From: Nitzschia sp. DOCU1
Lineage: Eukaryota; Bacillariophyta; Bacillariophyceae; Bacillariales; Bacillariaceae
Length of the DNA: 64,000 nucleotides
Direction of reading: 5' to 3'
NCBI GenBank assembly: GCA_951394045.1
Contig: OX595988.1
Location: forward strand, 1,617,352-1,681,351
Below the pieces are notes generated by a model. It was not told the DNA's origin. It worked only from the letters and a program-made list of their open reading frames with translations, and searched no databases. A program made the position numbers and the translations under genes. Positions 22,701-33,384 of this stretch are shown here, piece by piece (position 1 is the stretch's first letter; each line of letters opens with the position of its first letter).

Positions 22701-25700
22701 ATCAATGAGCTAAAGATTGATTGCAAAGCAGACTTATCTCGAAGAACTTACCAGCTCGTTCGGCATTTGGTCAATGGATATTGTCATCGGAAAAGGCTCG
22801 ACGGCGTACTCCCAATCAGATACTTCAGCATTGTAAAAGTCAACGGAAATGGCAGCGTGGCAGTCTCCCGACAAAGCGGAGACGCAACCACCCAACCTAG
22901 CCTTCACATCAGTGAGATTGAAACCGAGGAATTCAGGTGCACCATATTTGGTTTGGAAATCTCGCAACACTACGAAAGAAAACGAATGAAGCTCCAGTCG
23001 GATGCTTGTTGCGACACCGGTACCTCTCCTGTGGTACGTTGCGAGATAAAAGGGAGATGGTTGTGTCAATGCACCAGATCTAGTGTCTGCCTCTTCGCCA
23101 AAATTTTGTACGCCACGAAGTCTTGTCAGCATCGTGCTTACAATGCTGACAAGAATCGACAAGTCGTTGGGTGTCAATGAAGACTTCAGCGTCTCGCAGT
23201 CGACCGAAATATCGTGTGAAACTACTGTTCCAAGGTTTTCGGTCGCATTGGCAATACGAAACTCGGCGCCTGTTGGTCCGATCATCGGCGACAACTCAGA
23301 AGTTGGAATGCGGACGAACTCCGTGTCAATCGATGCCGAGAGATTATCCAAACTTATATGGAGGGTCTTATTTCCGCTCGCATCCGGGTTTTCCACACTT
23401 TGAAACATGATGAGTGCATTGGACAATACCTGCACAACAGCGAAGGAAAGATTCTGTCTTGAACGTTTGACATTCCTAATGGCTTTTGCTGCCCCCTTAG
23501 AAACAGTGGGCCGACCGGCAAGCAACGTTCCGTCCTTAATAGTGACCTTGAACAAGAGACTTGAATCCGACGGAGATCGCTGAGAAGTCTCCTCAGGCCT
23601 GTGTGACTCTGACCGGTCCGATGGAGAAGATACCAATGCAGAAGGAGACACCGGGAGCGTGTGATGCGTAACATTGTCGGCATCTGACATTGGTTGAGTT
23701 CGTAAGAGACAGGTACGAAGCCGCGGGGCAAACAGATGTCTCAGGGTAAAGTCTTACCGTCATTTTTACCACGTCGCCTTGCTTTTCTTCCCTCCTCGTG
23801 AACTTTTCGTTCCATTTCTTTGGTCATGAGTTGCATAAGCTCAACAACTTTTCGGATTCCCTTTGCGGAATCCTTCAAAGTCGTCGGCGTAACTCGCAAA
23901 ATAACTGACTCAACGTCAACCTCCACCTCGTCTAAATGAATAATACCATCGTGGTACAAAGACGCTCGTAGAACCTCGGTGCCACCCGTTGCCTCCAACG
24001 ACCCTGACCACCCCTGAGCAGCTTCCGGGCTGAGTTGCAGCTGGTGATCACCCCTTTGAAGGATGGAGTATTGGGATTCTTCAGCCTCATGCCTGACTTT
24101 CATGGGAACGTACTCTAGCGGGTCTTTGAGCAGAACAATTGAAACATCATGTACCAAAAACCTCGTGGAGGTAATACTTCTGAACCACGATCTGCGAACA
24201 TTGATGTTGAAAATCTCGACAACATATGTTCTTGTTGCTGGTGCGCCGCCCCCGTATAGAGAAGTTTCGTGAGATTCGATGCTCTTGTCATCAGAGAAAA
24301 TTGCTTTGGAGTGTCCCTCTAGTGCCATTTCAATTTTTTCGACGGATACCGAAAGCGAGTGAGGTGCGTCATGGCTGTTCTGCAGCAGGTCGGACTCGTC
24401 TTGCATTTTCCTCTTTTGCTGATTCTCGTCTATTGTAGCCAAGTCAGGGCGAGCGGATGCTCTACCACGAACACTCAGTACCCCTTGGGAATACCACTTT
24501 CCAATCGAGCGTGCAAGAACTTCTGCATCAACCAAGTTCAGACATATAGGGCTGATCAAGACATCTATACAATTCACAGGGCCCTCGGTGACGACGGAAG
24601 TATCGATAACTGGATCCCCGATATCTCGTACTGTGCTGTTAGCGTGTACGTGGAATGGTCGGATAATAGAGTTCACCCCGTTGACGGAGCTATAAGGACC
24701 CTTGGCCAAAAGAGGCAAAGGGCTAGCAACTCGCCTCTTGACCTCGGATAAACCCCATTTTGCAAAATTGACTTGAAGGTCGGTCGCATTTACACTCCAG
24801 CTCGAATGGGGCTGGCTCTCCTCTTTGGCACAGGACATTCGAAAATTTCCAGCATCCAAAAAGAGAGCGCCGGTCGAATCGTTGTTTGTAGAAGAAAATG
24901 GTACCCAAACCTTTGGCGCGGCCACATTCATGTGAAGCATGAAGTTCGACTGTGACAAGAATGCAAGCTGGGCTTTTCTCGCCAGAGGCGTAGCGGCGTT
25001 TCGAAGATGCCGTGTCAATTCAGTCTGAAGCGCGGACGAGGGAGCACCAAAAAACTCTGCCACTGCATCAAAGCAAGGCCTTGTCCACATTAGTGTCGCT
25101 GGGTGGGCAGAAAAGCTCAGTTTTGTCGATTGGCCCCTCTCCCGTGATGCAGCAAGTCTGCACACCACTCCAAGCGGGGGAAGATCCATGAAGCTGGTTA
25201 GAGCATCGCTGTCAGACGTCTTCAACGGTGCCGAAAGGCCCAATGATGAGTCACTGGAACCATCGTCCGGCATGTCTATCTCTGCATCAGCATCAGACTG
25301 CACTACAAGGATCTTCCCAGTTTCGCCAGATCCTTGTTGACAGTCATCTACTTCGAATTTCGTAACGTCAAAAAAGTAGTCAAGATTCCCTTGTCCCATA
25401 TATTTGATACTCCCCCCAGCATTAAAGCTGAACCTCACGATTTCATCGCCGCTGGCGGACAAAAGTGTGATATTTACACTGCCCTGCAAAAATTTGAAGT
25501 TTGTCATCCAAACTTTTCTGCCCAGTCTGGCGGTCATCGCCTCAAGCAACGTCATGGATGAACCTGAAGTGGTTGAATTCGTCGAGGAAGACTTGGGGGC
25601 TTTGGGCGGCTTTGATGGTGCCGTCACCGGCTTCGAGACATCCTTCTTGGTCCTGTCAGTACTTTGCGACCTCCTTCGACCACCAAATATTCGTGAAATC

Positions 25701-27574
25701 GGTCTCGTGAGTGACCGAGCTCTGCTTGGTGATACCGGAACTTTCTCTTCCTTTTTGCTCCACCGACCAGCGTTTGGGGACTTCGTGTGTAACCGCAATG
25801 CCGCAAGATGGAACGAGAAGAGGGCTTCAATTGGCAATAAATCCTCCATGACGACAAGCTCCGCACTCTCAGAATCACTCAGTCCACCATGATATCCCGA
25901 AGATTCAGCTGATGTTTCCATCTTTTTCATGACCAACTCAATGTATCGATCGCGGCTTTTCGAGATTCGCAAGACATCATGCCACGGCCTCGCATTGGGT
26001 CGCGATGTAATGCATCCAAAGGCGTACTTCCACCATTCTCTCGGATTGTCTAGCGGTGTCTGCGATGGTCGTTGTCGCATCATGGTGTCAAATCGTTGCT
26101 GAGAAAGCATTGCGCTTTTCAGCTTTTGGTACTGAACGTACTGGTGCGGTCGAAACATAATGTCCCATTCAAATGGCAAAAACTCTGCCAAACAGGATAT
26201 TGGACCTGGTTCTGTTCGATCACTAACCTTTTGTCGCACGTGATAGTTGAATCCTTGCCAGCAGTATTCATGCGGACGCTCGGGCCATACAGGAACAGGC
26301 TCGGATCGCTTCTTTCCTTGTAGATCCAGAGATTCTCGTATTTTCACACCAGGTTCTTGTTGTCTGTACAGGGCAGTCATGGCTGCGGCCACCTTGGAAT
26401 GAAATTTATCTGCCGACAGTTTATGGTCCGGCGATCGAATCAGGTTCGTCTCTGATATTAAAAAGGGAGGCTCGTCATCCCAGTACATGCAATAATTTTC
26501 CCATGTAATGACTTTATTGTTTCGAGCATCATATGGATTCGGTCCCAAATGGTCCGTGGACATGGTCTTTTTGGAAACCTCGTGACTTCCAATCTCCCAT
26601 TTCTCATTGGCAGTTCTCACAATAAACTTATCCAACGTAGCACCAAAGGCAAAGGCGCGCTGATCGTATTGTTGTGGCTGCCTAGGTGATGACGTTGTTT
26701 CGGCGTTCACCTTGAATTTTCGTTTTAAATGATCCGGATGACAAAAATCGAGCCCCCCTTCCGAGACTTCGCAACGTACATGAATATCGTGCATACTAGC
26801 CTCGAGATTTCGCATGACTTTTTCACGCAATTTCACCTTCCAGTCACGAGGCAGCGTGGGAAGATCTTGACTGGAAGAAATGCTGCTATTCATATCTTTG
26901 GAACTCTTCTCCTCTCCACCCTGTGACGACGACATGCTATCCAGAAACGTGGTCGACGAATCCGCGTCAATGACATTATCGCTTCGATTCAATTCGTCTA
27001 CCAGGTCAAACAGCGACGAATCGTCTTCGTCGTCCTCCAGTAACTGTCTGCCGGATGAGCCCTGTTGCTGCTTTCGCTTGGATCGTTTCTTGACATCTCG
27101 CTCTACTTCCTTGACAGCCCGTAAAATCCGTTTCGCGACAGGTCCTTCTCCGGGTATTCTTCCCGACAAGTAATTCTTTTCAAATCGAGCCAACTTGGAT
27201 CGTTTCGCCCGCGTCCGTAACGTACACCGTGGATCCGATCGTGTCCCGGCTCCGTATAATTTATGCGCCGTACTTGGCAATAATGGTAAACACAACAAGT
27301 GACATCCTCTCATTTCGATTCGTGTCGGCTCCGTTTCGAGATTCTTGAGAGGTATCGTGATTTTGACGGATTTCGCCCAGCAACTCAAAATGCCAAAGCC
27401 TGACAAGCCCATGCTTCCTAAAATATAACTGCCCAGCAAGTCGCCGTCCAGTTGCACATTTTCCAGTTTGATTTTACCGCGAAGAGCTGCAATCTTTAAA
27501 TTTTCCTTGTCAATATTCAAGACATACTCTCCAATCACTTCCTCGAGGGCGCTGATGATGACTTGTTTTGTCAT
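16725..27574 (-). CDS. VPS13: VPS13, bridge-like lipid transfer protein
   Basis: Five exons: 23758-27574, 22752-23683, 19034-22687, 18827-18966 and 16725-18765. Introns are 74, 64, 67 and 61 nt, all GT-AG and all phase-consistent. The product is about 3,527 residues. The start at 27574 opens directly into the chorein domain (EVIGEYVLNIDKENLKIAALRG, LENVQLDGDLLG). Exon 3 carries the VPS13 adaptor-binding (SHR-BD) region with YKWSSWQRIV and RIYAQYWIVDKTG. Exon 5 carries VPS13_C: GTGVRDFFYEPIQGAVHGP, GLEAGTQSLARG and GLTADDDFIDERK. An additional C-terminal region follows with a PH-like segment (ISHFGAVKGGMRVVVFS). VPS13 proteins form grooved rods that move phospholipids between organelles at contact sites. 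Exon 4 is only 140 nt and is easily missed. Confidence 0.93.
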
Positions 27575-28102
27575 GTTAAGGGCTAGTGAATGTGAAGGAA
27601 GGAGCAATGCGATCAGGAAATAACCACGAAAGCCATGAGCAGCAGCAGAAGAGATTCAGTCAATAACAACGGCAACTCGCCATAGATGCAGACAAAGGAG
27701 ACAGTGGAAGAGTAGTAGTAATAATGGTTTTGTGTTCAATGGCAATCTCTGTGTAAAGTGTAGACGGAGAGGACGTCGTCGGGTCGGGTGGGTATCCTTC
27801 ATTTTGTCACGATCCAACCTCCAAGGGGCAAGCGCCAACGCGCCGCAACGTCGTTGAATTGGAGCATTGAATGGACAAATGAGATGCAGGCGTAACGTCT
27901 TTTTACGGAAACATGCACGACGAGCGTGTGACTGCGGTGGCCAATGAAGATAGAGTCGGGGTAGTCAAAGCGAATGAAACGAACCACCCACCCACACCAC
28001 TCATTTTTTCCATCCGACGCCGCGACGATGACGGTATGGCAGAGATCACACATCCCATAACCAGCACCACAGCAGTATCGCTACCCAAACGACGTTGAGA
28101 CC
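27575..28102. promoter_or_regulatory. Divergent intergenic region, VPS13 / AlkB-GT fusion
   Basis: A 528-nt region between two divergent start codons. Short open frames cross it but none has a recognisable domain. No clear core-promoter motif was seen. Confidence 0.35.
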
Positions 28103-29905
28103 ATGGGACCACCCGAAATAGCACCCAAGCCAGTGGACTGGGCTTGTTTGTCTCTTCCAAAATCATCCTCCAATATTACGATTCGAGTGTCTAATCATGA
28201 AGTGTTCCTTCCAGATGGACTTGACGTCCTTCCAGCCTTTGCATCCCAAGAGGAATGCCTAGCCGTATTGACCGAGGTGGACAAGATAGAGCAATATGTA
28301 TGGGAAGGATTTGAACAACGACGAAAAGTTTGGCAGTGGACGCGACATGACCCCGAGTTGCCAGCCAGTTTACAGGCATTGGCAGAACGAGTCGAACGCA
28401 CTTGTTCAAAACTCGATACGATTTCCGTGGAAGAATACCCCGAGACGCAACTCCAAAAACACTTTACGACATCCCGATCCATGGTCACAACCTTTGAATC
28501 GACAATGACGTGTTCCTGCTCTGACAACGACTGCTCTTGTAGTGTGGCCCTCTTGCCCATTGCTTCGTCCCTGATTGAAACCATCAATCGTCCCAAGAAA
28601 CGAAGTGCGGATTGTTGGGAGTTGTTTTCCTTGCGAAATCATGCTACTGGAATCATTTTGGATCGTCAATCGTTATTTGTCAAGACGAAGGAATATTTGT
28701 GGGAATGGAGAAGTCGCATTAGCAATGCTCTCGAGCCTCCTTTGGAATCAGGCAAGGACGCCGTCATTGGGCGCCATGTCGTGGTCAAATTTTCAAGATT
28801 ATCCACTACTTCCACGACAACGACAATAACCTCTACATCAACTGAAAATGGCAACAGCGGTAGTACCAGCCCAAAAGATTCCGAGTTTGGCTACATTCCC
28901 ACTCCCCAAGACTTGCTGCCGAGAAGCGAGGAAATGCCACCCCTAGACGAACTCTTGACCATTATTGTCACCACGTCTCCCATTCGATCCAATCCATCGA
29001 CGGAATTATTGGAGCGTGTCTTTGCTACATTCTTCCATGGGGGCAAGGACTTTGCCATCAAGTGCCGAAAAGTCATTGTCTGTGATGGTTGTCGCGAAAA
29101 AAGTGATGCAGTATCCAAACGTCACACCACCTCCAAACAAGCCATGCGCAATGGCATTGTCGATTCGACGCAACTCGAAAATTACAATGCCTTCAAAGCC
29201 GCTCTAAAGGAATTGTGTGCATCGGCCCCAGACACTTCACCCTTTTACAATACTCATGTGGAAGAATTGCAAGAACGTCAAGGCTATGGTTTTGCCTTGC
29301 GTCATGCATTACAGAGTATTCAAACACCCTTTTGTATTGTCATTCAACACGATCGGACATTTATGCGGACGACTCCCATTTACGAGACGGTGCGGACTAT
29401 GTGGCATCATCGCAACATCAAATACGTGGGCATGAGCATGCGAAGCAATCTCATGTATCGGGACATTTTCTTGGGAAAGTATGGACGATCGTACATGGAC
29501 GAAATGACGGCGTGTACCTTACGACCACCCGAGCTGGCCCTGGATGCTAGTTTGTATGGTCCAGATAGCGAATCGTTTCATAGTATGGACTATGCTGGAC
29601 AAGAGAAACTACGAGAAAATATTCTTGCTTTGGCGGAGACGTATCAAACAAGTCAACAAAATATGGACTTTTTGGAATGGAAGAAATTTCACTCGCTACC
29701 TGCGGACAAGTCACAATGTTCCTTGACGCCCACCTTTTTTTGGTATGACAATGTGCACATTTGCGAAACAGCCCACTATCGCGATTTTGTCTTTAAGCCA
29801 TCCTACAAAATGGTCGTCAAGGGTGGCTTTGTGGAAGACAAGCTCAGTCCTGTCATCAAAAAGACAGTAGAACGCTTGGGCTTAAGCCAAGGTCCGTACC
29901 TTTGA
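28103..29905 (+). CDS. AlkB-like domain fused to GT-A-like glycosyltransferase domain
   Basis: An intronless gene of 600 residues. Residues about 36-210 follow the AlkB fold in order: LDVLPAFASQEECLAVL, EQRRKVW, LPASLQALAERV, DTISVEEYPETQLQKHF, a beta-strand block around ALLPIASS, and DRQSLFVKTKEYLWEW. In AlkB enzymes these hold the HxD...H iron ligands. Here HxD reads His120-Phe-Thr122, and the place of the second His holds Trp202/Arg203, so the site looks dead. A Ser/Thr-rich linker follows (about 232-256). Residues about 283-590 resemble a GT-A nucleotide-sugar domain: LLTIIVTTSPI, CRKVIVCDGC, the repeated RHALQSIQTPFCIVIQHDRTF (HDR at a DxD-like place) and late aromatic-rich blocks. Substrate is unknown. 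A Cys-rich insertion (CSCSDNDCSC, about 137-147) lies inside the AlkB part. It is divergent from VPS13. Confidence 0.7.
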   Translation: MGPPEIAPKPVDWACLSLPKSSSNITIRVSNHEVFLPDGLDVLPAFASQEECLAVLTEVDKIEQYVWEGFEQRRKVWQWTRHDPELPASLQALAERVERTCSKLDTISVEEYPETQLQKHFTTSRSMVTTFESTMTCSCSDNDCSCSVALLPIASSLIETINRPKKRSADCWELFSLRNHATGIILDRQSLFVKTKEYLWEWRSRISNALEPPLESGKDAVIGRHVVVKFSRLSTTSTTTTITSTSTENGNSGSTSPKDSEFGYIPTPQDLLPRSEEMPPLDELLTIIVTTSPIRSNPSTELLERVFATFFHGGKDFAIKCRKVIVCDGCREKSDAVSKRHTTSKQAMRNGIVDSTQLENYNAFKAALKELCASAPDTSPFYNTHVEELQERQGYGFALRHALQSIQTPFCIVIQHDRTFMRTTPIYETVRTMWHHRNIKYVGMSMRSNLMYRDIFLGKYGRSYMDEMTACTLRPPELALDASLYGPDSESFHSMDYAGQEKLRENILALAETYQTSQQNMDFLEWKKFHSLPADKSQCSLTPTFFWYDNVHICETAHYRDFVFKPSYKMVVKGGFVEDKLSPVIKKTVERLGLSQGPYL

Positions 29906-30275
29906 TATGTTATCGGTCGTTTTGCAATCTCCATCATAGTCTCACCTTGTCCTGCACCACGAAGGCCATGCCCGGTTTGGCTGCTTTTTGTTGGATGATC
30001 ATTCTGGAATGTTTTTCACGGGCCACTTGGATGGGGGCAACTATCTGACCATCAAAGAAAAACAAGCCTTCACGGCGACGACGACGTGATGAGAAACAAA
30101 AGGCGACAGCAAAAGTAGACGAACCGAGTTCATGCGCTGAATTCCCTTGCCATAAGTAGTGATAATGGCAAGACAAGTAGTCACGAAGTTGGGAACTCTC
30201 TTTTCAAAGTACATGATTGCCTACTTAATTGTGCATTATTATATACGGCATGCGGATTATGGAAGCAATAGTCAT
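29906..30275. other. Convergent 3' intergenic region
   Basis: A 370-nt region between two convergent genes, containing AT-rich 3' ends. No further gene or structure was seen. Confidence 0.4.
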
Positions 30276-32678
30276 CTAAGATAGCTTTTGTCGCTTGTTG
30301 ATCATATCCACACCAAACTGCTGCATGGCCATGGCTGTATCAAACGATGCCTGCTGTTGTTGTTGTTGCTGCTGGATGGCAGCTTGCAGGTTGGGTGGAA
30401 GCTTTTGTTGTTGTTCCTTGCCCTTAAACTTGCGCTTCGGGGTAACGTTGGGATCCTTGTAATGCAGTCGATCCCAGATTCTAGCAAAAAATGCCTTTTG
30501 ACTTCCAAACTTCATCTTGGCGCGTTGCTCGTCGTGATGTTTGCGGAGCTTTGCAAGCAGTTCGCGAATTTCTGGTGGACACTTGCGGCATCGCATCATA
30601 TGATTGTGCAAGACATTCAATGTCTTGCTCGTATCGGACAAAGTCTTGATGCTGGAAGGAAAGAAGCGACCAGAACCATAACCTCCAAAGCAATGGCGGC
30701 AAGCCAGGCCAGGGAATCCAGGTGGAAGACCTTTGCGCTTGCCGAGGCGGTCGGCTTCTGTGAAGACACAGGGTTGCATTTGACGAAGCAGGTGAAAGGA
30801 AAAGCCCGTCGCATAGGGTTCGTCTTCTGGTCGCACAAGTGGGCCGCCTGATGGTCCAGGTGCTGAAAGCGCTTGTTCGTCAAAATCGCCTTCCGGTGAG
30901 GCCTTGTGATCATCTTTTTCATCCCCGGACCCGTCGCTGTTATCCATGTTCAAATTTGGTATACCAGCTGCATCTCCGTTCATGCCCACCATTGTATCAG
31001 AGAAAATGTCGTTGCCGGGTGGACGACTGGGCGGGGGAGGTCCCGGTCTGCCGGAGAACCGAATACCGTTGTCAGTGTCCACAAGTCCGAGACTGAGAGC
31101 GCTCTCAATCCAGTACTTCTTCGATGTGCCACTGCGAGCATCATCAGCCTTGAGCGTTTCATACCGACGCATGATATCAGGTGGGACGGAGGTACAGTTG
31201 TGCAAATGTCGCTGCAGCAAGTTCATGGTTGCGTTGTAAATTGACGCAATGGAGGTGGGGTAGTAAACACTTCCGCGCTCGCGGGCCTTAACCGACGATT
31301 CGATATCGTGGTGGCAGTGAGGGCATCGAATGCCCACTTGCCCCACGTTAATGGGCTTGCGCTTTCCTTTCGAGGGAGTGGCCACATCTTGTTCACTCGC
31401 TGTAAAGACATGGACGCAATGCTGACGGACGAAGCAGTGCAACGGCGTGAGCCAGTCCTTGTCCGAGTCCATGGACAGGGGAAGAGGCTCATCCATCATG
31501 GCAAACGGACCCGTAGAATAGGTAGTCGGGGGTATTGATTTCATTTGATCCGCCATTCCCTGCTGAAGAAGATTATTTTGTTGCATCAAATTGCTCATGT
31601 CATTATTGTTGCTGGAGACGTCGCCCAACAAGGAGAAACGACGATCCGACATGATTCCCATGCCGAGAGAATCACGTCTACCTGACTGCCCCGCGAGGCC
31701 CACTAGCATATCCAGGCTGCTACGACGCGCCGCAGGGTTGTTCATGCCCAGACTGGCGCGTCGGCCTCGGTCCATGATGCAAAGAGCTTCGTGCTGGGCA
31801 CATTCGTCACGGTTGGAGAAGGCTCGAGAGTTGCAAATCTTGCAGACTTGCCATCCAGGAGGAGCCACGCCATTACTTGTGGGCACTCCTCCCTGACCGA
31901 ATCCAGAGGCAAGTCCACCCATGGCGCCTCCCAGACCCATGAGGAGATTCGAGTTCCCGCCCAGGTTTCCCATGCCTAGGCCGCCTCCAAAGGAGCCCAG
32001 CAAGGAATTGCGCTGCATGGAAGCTGAGGGCATTTGCCCGAGTTTTTGCTGCATTTGCTGCATCACCACGCGCCGTTCTTCCATGGCAGCCATCAACTGC
32101 TGTCTCTGGATTTCCAGCTCTTTCTGACGGCGTTCAAGTTCTCGTTGCTGTTCGAGAATCTGCTTTTGCTGGTTGTCCATGGGGCCATCATCGTTGTTGC
32201 TGTTATTATTATCGCCAGACGAGGAATCCTTGTTAGCGTTGTTCATGGCATTCATGTTCATGCTCATTTGACCTGCTGCTCCAAACGAGGCCATGCCCAT
32301 GCCCATCCCCATGCCGCCATAGGCGCCTCCTGCCATGGCGTCCATGCCAGGAAAACCGCCGCCGGCTCCAAAGGGATCACCGCCGCCAAAGCCATCTCCC
32401 ACACCCATGGCCATGGACAAACGTCGCCTGGTCAAATCCATAATGGCGGCATCCAACACGGCCGACGTGGAATCCATGGAACCTCGACGACCGAGCACAT
32501 CCAAATCGGAAAAGCCCGACGCCCTGCGTCCAAACAAATCACCCAGGGCAGCCTCCGCCATCCCCAGGCTGGAACGCCGGTTGCTCATGCCCAGGGTAAA
32601 TCGGCGAGCAGCATCTTGTATGTTGTTCGCGTTAGAATTATTATTACCAGAGCCGGCATTGGGGTTGTCGCCGCTCAT
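30276..32678 (-). CDS. Protein with a Cys/His finger and two related zinc-binding modules
   Basis: An intronless gene of 800 residues. The N-terminal third is low-complexity with repeats of the type RRxSLGM / RRxS, which look like basophilic kinase sites, and Gly/Met-rich stretches. A coiled-coil segment rich in Gln and Arg (about 165-215) follows. A finger-like CKICNSRAFSNRDECAQHEALC lies near residue 280. Two modules follow, near 430-510 and 630-710. They share CPHC/CRHC, YYPTSI/FFPSSI, HLHNC/HMMRC and PPDI/PPEI in the same order, so they look like an internal duplication of a zinc-binding fold. The C-terminus has a poly-Gln tract. Probably nuclear (inferred); the molecular function is not recognised. 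Confidence 0.75.
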   Translation of the reverse strand: MSGDNPNAGSGNNNSNANNIQDAARRFTLGMSNRRSSLGMAEAALGDLFGRRASGFSDLDVLGRRGSMDSTSAVLDAAIMDLTRRRLSMAMGVGDGFGGGDPFGAGGGFPGMDAMAGGAYGGMGMGMGMASFGAAGQMSMNMNAMNNANKDSSSGDNNNSNNDDGPMDNQQKQILEQQRELERRQKELEIQRQQLMAAMEERRVVMQQMQQKLGQMPSASMQRNSLLGSFGGGLGMGNLGGNSNLLMGLGGAMGGLASGFGQGGVPTSNGVAPPGWQVCKICNSRAFSNRDECAQHEALCIMDRGRRASLGMNNPAARRSSLDMLVGLAGQSGRRDSLGMGIMSDRRFSLLGDVSSNNNDMSNLMQQNNLLQQGMADQMKSIPPTTYSTGPFAMMDEPLPLSMDSDKDWLTPLHCFVRQHCVHVFTASEQDVATPSKGKRKPINVGQVGIRCPHCHHDIESSVKARERGSVYYPTSIASIYNATMNLLQRHLHNCTSVPPDIMRRYETLKADDARSGTSKKYWIESALSLGLVDTDNGIRFSGRPGPPPPSRPPGNDIFSDTMVGMNGDAAGIPNLNMDNSDGSGDEKDDHKASPEGDFDEQALSAPGPSGGPLVRPEDEPYATGFSFHLLRQMQPCVFTEADRLGKRKGLPPGFPGLACRHCFGGYGSGRFFPSSIKTLSDTSKTLNVLHNHMMRCRKCPPEIRELLAKLRKHHDEQRAKMKFGSQKAFFARIWDRLHYKDPNVTPKRKFKGKEQQQKLPPNLQAAIQQQQQQQQASFDTAMAMQQFGVDMINKRQKLS

Positions 32679-33384
32679 GATATGATGGGTGGATCAGATC
32701 CAGGATCTTTTTCGGCGCCAGCACGAGAGCAAGATAGTGTCAAGGGAGTGTTTCCTTGGGACTGATTTTGTGGGTGCAGCGCCATGGGCCTTTCGGGCGA
32801 TATGATACAAGCCAAATGTAAACGAAGCGTTTGTTGCTTGCGGAGTAGGCCACTGCGTGGTTCCCCGTGCAAACAACTCGACGACAGGGCATTGATAGAA
32901 TGGGAAGTGCGGGTGAAGAATAGTCAGCCACGTAGCGTCAGTACAGTTTTGTACGGACGAGGAATCAATCGGCCTCACAAATCATACCGTGGAATATGTA
33001 CTGGGTTGTACGGACAGCCAAAGCGAACACCAATCAATTCACTTCTCGTTTCAAATTGCGTGCATGCATCGCGAAAGGTGAGATTCAGTTAAATGTTCTT
33101 TGATAGCCTATTTGTTCCTTGTTGAATGATTTTATACAAGTCTCAAGGAAGAACATAAATCAAGTGCCTCCACATTATTGCCCTTTGAGCTTGAAGATGA
33201 ACGTTCACGCGATCGCGCATGAAAAGAGATATGATACACGAGATCTTCTGACATGTGATCGAATGGATCGATGCGAAGATTCTTCTTCTTTCTTTCTGTC
33301 GTTCCATTTGGGGGGTTGTCCTCCGTTTCACATCTCTCTCACAACGCATCCCAGCCATTTTATGACCCTCACCAGCACACAACA
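32679..33384. promoter_or_regulatory. Divergent intergenic region, zinc protein / 2OG oxygenase
   Basis: A 706-nt region between divergent starts. The oxygenase frame is open upstream to 33271 with a hydrophobic Phe-rich reading but no better start. No clear motif was recognised. Confidence 0.35.

Noticed and set aside
16725..27574. Four separate large minus-strand genes
   Set aside because: Junctions at 23684-23757, 22688-22751, 18967-19033 and 18766-18826 are good introns, and domain order is that of one VPS13.
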